A stretch of 5,049 nt of DNA, taken from NCBI GenBank assembly GCA_025965295.1, contig JAOPXF010000266.1, forward strand, positions 1 to 5,049, in the 5' to 3' direction. Each line of letters begins with the position of its first letter. The stretch's first letter is position 1. The translations under genes and the position numbers were made by a program. Below the pieces are notes generated by a model. That model was not told the origin of the DNA, made no database searches, and worked only from the letters and a program-made list of their open reading frames with translations. Source of the stretch: Nocardioides sp. (lineage in GTDB: Bacteria > Actinomycetota > Actinomycetes > Propionibacteriales > Nocardioidaceae). This document shows positions 1-5,049 of the stretch, in pieces.

Positions 1-780
1 AAGTACGACGACTGGTCGGTCCCCAAGGGCAAGCTCGATCCGGGCGAGCACGTGACCGCGGCCGCGGTGCGCGAGATCGCGGAGGAGACCGGCGTGCACG
101 TGCGCCTGGGGCCTCCGCTCACCAGCCAGCGCTACCGGGCCAGCGGACGGATGAAGACGGTCTCCTACTGGGTCGGTCGGCCCGTCGCCGACGACGACGT
201 GAGCGGCTACCGGATCAACGACGAGATCGACGCCGTCGCGTGGGTGCCGTACGACGAGGCGATGGCGCGACTGACCTACCCCCGCGACCGGGAGACCCTG
301 CGCGAGTCGAAGAAGCTCCGCCGCCGGACCGAGGCCGTGATCGTGCTGCGGCACGGCTCGGCCCGGTCCCGCAAGGCATGGCGCAAGGACGACCGCAGGC
401 GCCCCCTCCTCCAGCCCGGGCTGCTCCAGGCGGAGCGCCTGGTGCCGGTGCTGGCGGCGTACGGCGTGACCCGGGTCGTGAGCTCGAGCAGCACCCGGTG
501 CCTCGAGACGGTGTGGCCCTACGCCGACACGACCGGGTGGCTCCTCGAGGAGGAGGACGGGCTCAGCGAGGAGGACGCCACTCCCGAGTCGGTCGGCAAG
601 CTGGTCCACGAGCTCGTGTCCGGCGGCCGGGGAGCCGTCCTCTGCACCCACCGGCCGGTGCTGCCCCACGTCTTCGACGCACTCGGTCTGGCCGACCCGA
701 AGCTCGAGCCCGGTGGCATGCTGGTCGCCCACGTGCGGCGCGGCGTGATCGTGTCAACCGAGCAACATCTGGTGCGCTGA
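1..780 (+). CDS. mutT1: MutT1-like Nudix hydrolase / histidine phosphatase fusion (5' partial)
   Basis: The reading frame is open from the first base, so the true start lies upstream; 259 codons are visible, ending in TGA. Two domains are seen. The first is a complete Nudix box at window residues 10-32 (Gx5Ex7REIAEETGV, with E16, R24, E25, E28, E29), preceded by DDWSVPKGKLDPGE. The second is a histidine-phosphatase domain: LRHG at residues 116-119 (H118 the presumed phospho-acceptor), SSSSTRCLET at 161-170 (R166) and CTHRP at 215-219 (H217 the second catalytic histidine). Mycobacterial MutT1 has this architecture and converts 8-oxo-(d)GTP to the diphosphate and on to the monophosphate, cleansing the nucleotide pool; it can also act on diadenosine polyphosphates. 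By family comparison only a few dozen N-terminal residues are missing. The GTG at 52 lies inside the Nudix box and is not a start. In several actinobacteria this gene sits beside ppk, which would lie upstream of this window. The function is inferred from motifs; a different nucleotide substrate is possible. Confidence 0.85.
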   Translation, partial: KYDDWSVPKGKLDPGEHVTAAAVREIAEETGVHVRLGPPLTSQRYRASGRMKTVSYWVGRPVADDDVSGYRINDEIDAVAWVPYDEAMARLTYPRDRETLRESKKLRRRTEAVIVLRHGSARSRKAWRKDDRRRPLLQPGLLQAERLVPVLAAYGVTRVVSSSSTRCLETVWPYADTTGWLLEEEDGLSEEDATPESVGKLVHELVSGGRGAVLCTHRPVLPHVFDALGLADPKLEPGGMLVAHVRRGVIVSTEQHLVR

Positions 781-807
781 GCACTCTCGTCAAGAGCCTG
801 CTGGGCT

Positions 808-817
808 GTTCACGTGA
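808..817. promoter_or_regulatory. Isolated GTTCAC half-site overlapping an 8-bp palindrome
   Basis: GTTCAC (808-813) matches the PHO-box unit downstream and overlaps the perfect palindrome TCACGTGA (810-817). It starts 55 bases, five 11-base steps, before the first unit of the main box. No second unit lies beside it, so it may be chance or a site for another dimeric regulator. Weak evidence. Confidence 0.2.
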
Positions 818-862
818 TCGCCGTCTCAGTTGCGGCTTCTCGTAGACGTTTGGGCGGTTCGA

Positions 863-906
863 GTTCACCCCTCGTTCACCGACGCCCGCCGGTCCGGTCA
901 CCTCCG
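863..906 (+). promoter_or_regulatory. PHO box: four 11-base units in register upstream of pstS
   Basis: Units start at 863 (GTTCACCCCTC), 874 (GTTCACCGACG), 885 (CCCGCCGGTCC, degenerate) and 896 (GGTCACCTCCG). Two are perfect GTTCACC matches and the fourth differs by one base (GGTCACC), all spaced by exactly 11. This fits the direct-repeat unit known for the Streptomyces PhoP box (GTTCACC or GGTCA-type, 11-base period), where the regulator binds as head-to-tail dimers. Placed 49 bases before the pstS start, it predicts activation under phosphate starvation by a PhoP/RegX3-type response regulator. The last unit lies where a -35 element would be, as in class-II Pho promoters. Regulator identity is inferred. 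Confidence 0.8.
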
Positions 907-911
907 CTCCC

Positions 912-917
912 TAACTT
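912..917 (+). promoter_or_regulatory. Putative -10 element of the pstS promoter
   Basis: TAACTT keeps the key T1, A2 and T6 positions of a -10 hexamer and begins nine bases after the last GTCACC core of the PHO box, close to the spacing in activator-dependent Pho promoters. Transcription would start near 923-926, leaving a leader of about 30 bases before GTG 955. No good -35 hexamer is seen, which fits dependence on an activator. Position not proven. Confidence 0.4.
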
Positions 918-943
918 CGCTCTCGTGATGACCATCAGACATC

Positions 944-949
944 AGGAGA
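944..949 (+). promoter_or_regulatory. Ribosome binding site of pstS
   Basis: AGGAGA ends five bases before GTG 955. It decides the start: it puts translation at 955 and gives a textbook lipoprotein signal peptide, rather than at the in-frame GTG 814, GTG 925 or ATG 928, none of which has a comparable site in front. Confidence 0.7.
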
Positions 950-954
950 ACGAA

Positions 955-2058
955 GTGAAGCGCACTTCCATCCGACGGGCAGTCGTGCCCGGTATCGCCG
1001 TCCTCGTCCTCGCGCTGTCGGGCTGTGCTGCCGGCAACGACGACTCGGGGGACGGCTCCTCGAGCAGCGGCGCGCTGAGCGGCACCCTCAACGGCGGCGG
1101 CTCGTCCGCGCAGGAGTCCGCCCAGGGCGCCTGGCGCGCCGGGTTCCAGAGCGCCAACGACGCCGTGACCGTCAACTACGACCCGGTCGGCTCCGGCACG
1201 GGTCGCGAGAACTTCATCTCCGGCGCCTACGTCTTCGCCGGCTCCGACTCCGCGCTCAGCACCGACGAGGGCGAGCTCGACAAGGCCACCGAGCGCTGTG
1301 GGGGCGCGTCCCCGATCGAGGTGCCGGCGTACGTCAGCCCGATCGCGGTGGTCTACAACCTCGAGGGCGTCGACAGTCTCCAGCTCTCCGCCCCGCTGGT
1401 CGCCGAGATCTTCGACGGCAAGGTCACCACGTGGAACGACCCGCTCATCGCGGACCAGAACCCGGACGCCGACCTGCCCGACACCACGATCACCCCCGTC
1501 CACCGCTCGGACGACTCGGGCACGACCAGCAACTTCACCGACTACCTCGAGAAGGCCGGCGAGGGTAAGTGGACCTACCCGCACGACGGCGTGTGGCCGA
1601 TCAAGGGCGGCGAGTCCGGCGACGGCACCTCGGGTCTCGTGGCCGCGGTCAAGGCCGGTGACGGCACGATCGGCTACGCCGACGAGAGCCAGGCCGGTGA
1701 CCTGGGCGTCGCCGCGCTCAAGGTCGGCAGCGAGTACAACCTGCCCACCGCCGAGGGTGCTGCCAAGGTGCTCGCCGAGTCGCCCCGCACCGAGGGTCGC
1801 GACCCGGTCGACATGGCCATCGACGTGGATCGCACGGCCACCGACTCCGGGGCCTACCCGCTGATGCTCACGTCGTACCTCATCGCCTGCCAGACCTACG
1901 ACAGCGCATCCGACGCCGACCTGGTGAAGGGCTACCTCGCGTACGTCGTGTCCGAGGAGGGCCAGCAGGCCGCCGCGGACCAGGCCGGCTCCGCCCCGCT
2001 CGACTCGAAGCTCCAGCAGGAAGCCGCAGGAATCGTCGACAAGATCGCCGCCAAGTAG
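955..2058 (+). CDS. pstS: Phosphate ABC transporter substrate-binding lipoprotein PstS
   Basis: This is the extracytoplasmic phosphate receptor of the PstSCAB importer, 367 residues, a usual length. The chosen GTG start has AGGAGA five bases upstream and yields a lipoprotein signal peptide: a basic N-region (KR, RR at 2-8), a hydrophobic core at about 9-21 and the lipobox LSGC with Cys24 as the lipidation site. A Ser/Gly/Asp-rich linker (about 27-43) follows. Phosphate-binding motifs are present in family order: NGGGSSAQ (46-53), GSGTGRE (79-85), AGSDSAL (95-101, D98) and HRSDDSGTT (183-191, with R184, S188, G189 and T190 corresponding to the anion-binding residues). Two further cysteines, C115 and C312, could form a disulphide outside the cell (inference). 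Ending in TAG, it is the first gene of the operon, directly behind the PHO box, and is separated from pstC by a strong hairpin. Length and motifs leave little doubt about the family. Confidence 0.96.
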   Translation: MKRTSIRRAVVPGIAVLVLALSGCAAGNDDSGDGSSSSGALSGTLNGGGSSAQESAQGAWRAGFQSANDAVTVNYDPVGSGTGRENFISGAYVFAGSDSALSTDEGELDKATERCGGASPIEVPAYVSPIAVVYNLEGVDSLQLSAPLVAEIFDGKVTTWNDPLIADQNPDADLPDTTITPVHRSDDSGTTSNFTDYLEKAGEGKWTYPHDGVWPIKGGESGDGTSGLVAAVKAGDGTIGYADESQAGDLGVAALKVGSEYNLPTAEGAAKVLAESPRTEGRDPVDMAIDVDRTATDSGAYPLMLTSYLIACQTYDSASDADLVKGYLAYVVSEEGQQAAADQAGSAPLDSKLQQEAAGIVDKIAAK

Positions 2059-2075
2059 CAGTCGCAGCACGGGGT

Positions 2076-2103
2076 GCGGCGGGCCGGGAGACCGGCTCGC
2101 CGC
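2076..2103 (+). other. Intercistronic stem-loop between pstS and pstC
   Basis: GCGGCGGGCCGG (2076-2087) pairs along its whole length with CCGGCTCGCCGC (2092-2103): 12 pairs, one of them G-U, closed by a GAGA loop of the stable GNRA type. No run of T follows, so it does not look like a simple intrinsic terminator. It starts 17 bases after the pstS stop and ends 35 bases before pstC. Likely roles, by analogy with other binding-protein transporter operons, are protecting the 3' end of pstS mRNA or partly limiting read-through, giving more PstS than PstCAB. The structure is seen; the role is inferred. Confidence 0.7.
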
Positions 2104-2119
2104 CTTCCCACATCCGATC

Positions 2120-2125
2120 GAGGAG
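2120..2125 (+). promoter_or_regulatory. Likely ribosome binding site of pstC (long spacing)
   Basis: GAGGAG is the best Shine-Dalgarno match before pstC but lies 13 bases from GTG 2139, longer than usual. A weaker GAGAG at 2129-2133 has a spacing of five. Either could serve, and the arrangement suggests modest initiation compared with pstS and pstA. Confidence 0.45.
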
Positions 2126-2138
2126 CACGAGAGAACCA

Positions 2139-3110
2139 GTGTCAGCCACTCCATCCCTGGCGCCGCCCGACGGCGGACCCCAGGTCGATCCCGCGGCGGC
2201 GAGGACCCCCCGCAGCCGTGGCGACCGTGCCTTCGCGGGGACCGCGCGGGCGGCAGGCATCGCCATCCTGGTCGCGCTGGCGGGCGTCTTCGTCTTCCTC
2301 ACGCTCGAGGGACTGCCGGGCCTGAGCCAGTCGGCGGACACCTACACGCCCAACACCAGCTTTCTCTCGTACGTCGCCCCGCTGCTCTTCGGCACGGTCC
2401 TCGCGGCGGTCCTGGCGCTGCTGCTGGCCGTCCCGTTCGCCTTCGGGATCGCGCTGTTCATCTCGCACTACGCGCCGCGCCGGCTGGCGGTGCCGGTCGC
2501 CTACGTGGTCGACCTGCTGGCCGCCGTACCCTCCGTGGTCTTCGGCCTCTGGGGCGCGCGCTCACTGGCGCCGTACCTCGTCGGCGCCCACGACTGGCTG
2601 GCCGCCCACCTGGGGTGGCTGCCGTTCTTCGAGGGGCCGGCCTCGGTGACCGGCCGGACAGTCTTCACCGCGGGCATCGTGCTCGCGATCATGATCCTGC
2701 CGATCATCACCGCGATCTCGCGCGAGATCTTCGCCCAGACGCCGCGCCTGAACGAGGAGGCGGCGCTCGCGCTCGGCGCGACCCGCTGGGCGATGATCCG
2801 CCTGACGGTCTTCCCATATGCCCGCTCCGGCATGGTCTCCGCCGTGATGCTGGGCCTCGGCCGCGCCCTGGGCGAGACGATGGCCGTCGCCATGGTGCTG
2901 TCCGCCTCGCCGGTGGTCACCCTCAACCTGATCTCCAACACCAACCCAGCCACGATCGCGTCCAACATCGCCTCCAGCTTCACCGAGGCGACGCCGGCCA
3001 AGCTGCACGTGCTGATCGCGACCGGCCTGGTGCTGTTCGCCTTCACCTTCGTGGTCAACTTCGCGGCCCGGTGGATCGTGGGCCGCAGCCAGCGGAGGAT
3101 GGCCCGATGA
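2139..3110 (+). CDS. pstC: Phosphate ABC transporter permease PstC
   Basis: One of the two membrane subunits forming the phosphate channel, 323 residues, usual for PstC. After a cytoplasmic N-terminal tail of about 37 residues rich in Pro and Arg, six hydrophobic segments are seen at about 38-58, 80-108, 117-139, 174-194, 232-256 and 289-313. The EAA loop that docks on the PstB ATPase is at 206-226 (EEAALALGATRW then FPYARSG). The motif GRALGETMAVAMV (241-253), typical of PstC/PstA permeases, follows. A periplasmic-side loop lies between the first two segments (about 59-78). It starts at GTG; no better in-frame start is seen nearby. The stop codon overlaps the pstA start in an ATGA, so translation of the two permeases is probably coupled, which fits their 1:1 heterodimer. 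PstC rather than PstA is assigned from gene order and the long N-terminal tail with its single first helix. Confidence 0.95.
   Translation: MSATPSLAPPDGGPQVDPAAARTPRSRGDRAFAGTARAAGIAILVALAGVFVFLTLEGLPGLSQSADTYTPNTSFLSYVAPLLFGTVLAAVLALLLAVPFAFGIALFISHYAPRRLAVPVAYVVDLLAAVPSVVFGLWGARSLAPYLVGAHDWLAAHLGWLPFFEGPASVTGRTVFTAGIVLAIMILPIITAISREIFAQTPRLNEEAALALGATRWAMIRLTVFPYARSGMVSAVMLGLGRALGETMAVAMVLSASPVVTLNLISNTNPATIASNIASSFTEATPAKLHVLIATGLVLFAFTFVVNFAARWIVGRSQRRMAR
3094..3098 (+). promoter_or_regulatory. Ribosome binding site of pstA inside pstC
   Basis: GGAGG lies within the last codons of pstC, eight bases before ATG 3107. It is a consensus site at ideal distance and supports this start over any of the upstream codons in the same open frame, which run inside pstC in another frame. 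Confidence 0.7.
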
Positions 3111-4195
3111 GCGCGACGGAGCTCGCCGTGCAGGACGTGAACGCGTCGCTGCGACTGGCGCAGCCCAAGCTGCCGCGCTGGGCGCCGGCCTTGGTGGGGG
3201 TCCTGGCCGTCGCCGCCGCGGGGCTTCCGGCCCTGCTGCTCGGCTGGGGGGTCGTCCCCTGGCTGATCCTCGCCGGCGTGGTCTTCCTCGTCGCGCTGCC
3301 GCTCTGGTCGCTCGCCGTCGAGAACCGTCGGGCCGCCGTGGACCGGCTGATGACCTCGCTGGTGTGGACGACGTTCGGGATCGCGATGATCCCGCTGATC
3401 TGGCTGATCTGGACGGTCGTGAAGAACGGCGCATCGGTGATCAGCGTCGAGTTCCTGACCTACGACATGCGCAACATCATCGGTCCCGGTGGCGGCATCT
3501 ACCACGCCCTGCTCGGCACCCTGCTCGTCACCGGCGCCGCTGCCCTCATCTCCGTGCCCGTCGGGCTGTTCGCCGCCATCTACCTGGTGGAGTACGGCAA
3601 GGGCAGCCGCCTGGCCACGTGGGTCACCTTCCTCGTCGACGTGATGACCGGGATCCCCTCGATCGTGGCCGGCCTCTTCGCGCTCGCGCTCTTCGTGCTG
3701 ATCTTCGGGCCCGAGATCCGGCTGGGCTTCGGCGGCTCGGTGGCGCTGTCCCTGCTGATGATCCCGGTCGTGGTCCGCTCCACCGAGGAGATGCTCCGGC
3801 TCGTCCCCGACGACCTCCGGGAGGCGTCGTACGCCCTCGGTGTGCCGAAGTGGCGGACGATCACCAAGGTCGTGCTGCCGACCTCCCTGGGCGGCATCAT
3901 CACCGGCGTCATGCTGGCCGTGGCCCGGGTGATCGGGGAGACCGCGCCGCTCCTCGTGGTCGCGGGCAAGACCGACTCGGTGAACCTGAACCTCTTCAGC
4001 GAGCGGATGACCACGCTGCCGGTCTACATCTACTACCAGTTCACGCAGCCCGGCATCGCGCCGGCCGGCACCGGGGGCGAGGCACCCGGCATCGCGCGTG
4101 CGTGGGGGGCCGCCCTGGTCCTCATCGCGATCGTGATGGTGCTCAACCTCATCGCGCGCATCGTCGGCAAGATCTACGCCCCCAAGAAAGGCTGA
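3107..4195 (+). CDS. pstA: Phosphate ABC transporter permease PstA, with N-terminal two-helix extension
   Basis: The second membrane subunit of the phosphate channel, 362 residues, about 60-80 longer than the well-known enterobacterial PstA. The surplus is at the N-terminus: two hydrophobic segments at about 25-46 and 50-70 come before the usual core. Core segments are at about 83-105, 133-160, 172-201, 211-225, 260-287 and 333-354, so eight are predicted overall. The EAA loop contacting PstB is at 239-258 (EASYALGVPKW ... VVLP), and ARVIGETAPLL (273-283) is a hallmark of PstA. DVMTGIPSIVAGLF (178-191) also fits the family. The start is fixed by GGAGG eight bases upstream and the ATGA overlap with pstC. 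Longer PstA proteins occur in actinobacteria as far as I know, so the extension is probably a lineage trait; it could help assembly, but no function is shown. Confidence 0.95.
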   Translation: MSATELAVQDVNASLRLAQPKLPRWAPALVGVLAVAAAGLPALLLGWGVVPWLILAGVVFLVALPLWSLAVENRRAAVDRLMTSLVWTTFGIAMIPLIWLIWTVVKNGASVISVEFLTYDMRNIIGPGGGIYHALLGTLLVTGAAALISVPVGLFAAIYLVEYGKGSRLATWVTFLVDVMTGIPSIVAGLFALALFVLIFGPEIRLGFGGSVALSLLMIPVVVRSTEEMLRLVPDDLREASYALGVPKWRTITKVVLPTSLGGIITGVMLAVARVIGETAPLLVVAGKTDSVNLNLFSERMTTLPVYIYYQFTQPGIAPAGTGGEAPGIARAWGAALVLIAIVMVLNLIARIVGKIYAPKKG

Positions 4196-4204
4196 GCCAG
4201 ACTC

Positions 4205-4984
4205 ATGGCCAAGAGCATCGACGTCTCCGACCTGGACATCTACTACGGCGACTTCCTCGCCGTCGAGGGCGTCAACATGACCATCAAGGCGCGGTCCGTG
4301 ACCGCGTTCATCGGCCCGTCCGGGTGCGGCAAGTCGACCATGCTGCGGTCGCTGAACCGCATGCACGAGGTGATCCCCGGTGCCCGTGTCGAGGGCAAGA
4401 TCATGGTCGACGGGCAGTCCCTGTACGACGCGTCGATCGACCCGGTCGCCGTACGCCGCCAGATCGGCATGGTCTTCCAGCGGCCCAACCCCTTCCCGAC
4501 GATGTCGATCTACGACAACGTGCTCGCCGGCAACCGGCTCAACGCCAAGAAGCTGAAGAAGTCCGAGGGCGACGCGATCGTCGAGCGGTCGCTCAAGGCC
4601 GCGAACCTGTGGACCGAGGTCAAGGACCGGCTGAACAAGCCCGGCATGGGGCTCTCCGGTGGCCAGCAGCAGCGGCTCTGCATCGCCCGTGCGATCGCGG
4701 TCGAGCCGCAGGTGCTGCTCATGGACGAGCCGTGCTCCGCCCTCGACCCGATCTCCACCTCCGCGATCGAGGACCTCATCCACGAGCTGAAGTCCGACTA
4801 CACGATCGTGATCGTCACCCACAACATGCAGCAGGCCGCCCGCGTCTCCGACGACACCGGCTTCTTCAACCTCAAGGCGACCGGTGAGCCCGGCCACCTC
4901 GTGGAGTTCAACCCCACCAAGAAGATGTTCACCAACCCCGACCAGGAGTCCACCGAGGCGTACATCTCGGGCCGCTTCGGCTGA
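4205..4984 (+). CDS. pstB: Phosphate ABC transporter ATP-binding protein PstB
   Basis: The cytoplasmic ATPase that powers phosphate import as a homodimer bound to PstC and PstA; 259 residues, the usual length. All nucleotide-binding elements are intact: aromatic A-loop Y13/Y14, Walker A GPSGCGKST (37-45), Q-loop Q92 in VFQRPNPFP, signature LSGGQQQRL (150-158), Walker B VLLMDEP (170-176, catalytic E175), D-loop SALD (178-181) and H-loop H206. PstB is singled out from other ABC ATPases by RPNPFPTMSIYDNV (93-106), DEPCSALDPI (174-183) and the C-terminal ending EAYISGRFG. The loop before LVEF (about 222-231) is a little longer than in enterobacterial PstB. The ATG lies nine bases after the pstA stop. 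The only Shine-Dalgarno-like stretch, AAAGG at 4187-4191, is 13 bases away and weak, so initiation probably depends on ribosomes finishing pstA. There is no sign of damage. Confidence 0.97.
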   Translation: MAKSIDVSDLDIYYGDFLAVEGVNMTIKARSVTAFIGPSGCGKSTMLRSLNRMHEVIPGARVEGKIMVDGQSLYDASIDPVAVRRQIGMVFQRPNPFPTMSIYDNVLAGNRLNAKKLKKSEGDAIVERSLKAANLWTEVKDRLNKPGMGLSGGQQQRLCIARAIAVEPQVLLMDEPCSALDPISTSAIEDLIHELKSDYTIVIVTHNMQQAARVSDDTGFFNLKATGEPGHLVEFNPTKKMFTNPDQESTEAYISGRFG

Positions 4985-5049
4985 GGGGGTCTTGGGGGGC
5001 CTGGGGGCGGACGTCATACAAAGCGAGGGCAATAGCGCTCGGACCGTAT
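4985..5049 (+). other. G-rich 3' flank of the operon
   Basis: Three G-runs follow the pstB stop at once (4985-4989, 4994-4999, 5003-5007), separated by TCTT and CCT, with GG at 5009-5010 and GGG at 5027-5029 behind them. This could fold as a G-quadruplex in RNA or in the + strand DNA. A weak imperfect hairpin, GAGGGC/GCGCTC with an AATA loop (5025-5040), lies further on. I see no convincing intrinsic terminator, no gene start and no phoU before the window ends. Confidence 0.35.

Noticed and set aside
784..796. Small hairpin CTCT/AGAG just after the mutT1 stop
   Set aside because: Four pairs only and no T-run; expected by chance.
240..845. 201-codon + strand frame overlapping mutT1
   Set aside because: Pro/Arg/Ala-rich out-of-frame translation; the catalytic RHG, second Arg and second His motifs are in the other frame.
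822..848. Inverted repeat CGTCT/AGACG as a terminator for mutT1
   Set aside because: Only five pairs around a 17-base loop, followed by just three T; too weak to call.
814..954. Extension of pstS to GTG 814
   Set aside because: It would translate the PHO box and put 47 residues before an otherwise complete lipoprotein signal peptide; AGGAGA before GTG 955 fixes the start.
898..2154. 418-codon open frame on the - strand covering pstS and its promoter
   Set aside because: It is the mirror of pstS codon bias, has a Gly/Val/Arg/Asp-rich sequence without motifs, and would run through the PHO box and the intercistronic hairpin.
3364..4887. 507-codon + strand frame overlapping pstA and pstB
   Set aside because: Arg-, Pro- and His-rich out-of-frame translation with no recognisable domain; pstA and pstB in the other frames have all expected motifs.
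2501..5032. 843-codon open frame on the - strand antisense to pstC, pstA and pstB
   Set aside because: Its translation is low-complexity and rich in Arg, Gly, Asp, His and Val without any domain, as expected for the complement of GC-rich coding sequence; the + strand genes there are fully supported by family motifs.

Overview
This window holds a high-affinity phosphate uptake (Pst) operon from a high-GC actinobacterium. All five genes read on the + strand. The strongly G/C-ending codons, the MutT1-type Nudix/histidine-phosphatase fusion, the GTTCACC-type PHO box and the style of the Pst proteins fit Actinobacteria. A Nocardioides-like (Propionibacteriales) genome is my best guess, but that rests on general resemblance, not on a search.

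Layout. Bases 1-780 are the 3' part of a mutT1-like gene: a Nudix domain followed by a histidine-phosphatase domain, with the start outside the window. A 174-base intergenic region follows. It carries four 11-base units in register (863-906), which read as a Streptomyces-type PHO box, then a possible -10 element (912-917) and a strong ribosome binding site. Next comes pstS (955-2058), the phosphate-binding lipoprotein. An 80-base gap contains a perfect 12-bp GC-rich hairpin with a GAGA loop (2076-2103). Then come pstC (2139-3110) and pstA (3107-4195), the two membrane permease subunits, which overlap by four bases (ATGA), and pstB (4205-4984), the ATPase, nine bases after pstA. The last 65 bases contain three runs of five or six G and no recognisable gene; no phoU is seen on the + strand before the window ends.

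How it works together. PstS is anchored to the outer face of the membrane by its lipidated Cys24 and captures inorganic phosphate. PstC and PstA form the channel and a PstB dimer drives import with ATP. The PHO box predicts induction under phosphate limitation by a PhoP/RegX3-type response regulator. The hairpin after pstS may set a high PstS:PstCAB ratio by protecting the pstS mRNA or limiting read-through. The upstream MutT1-like enzyme removes phosphate from oxidised nucleotides. It lies outside the PHO-box transcript and is probably a neighbour rather than a transporter component.

I found no undescribed system. This is a well-formed, ordinary pst operon. The points worth a second look are regulatory (PHO-box array, intercistronic hairpin, alternative pstS start, G-rich tail) and the two extra membrane segments at the N-terminus of PstA.
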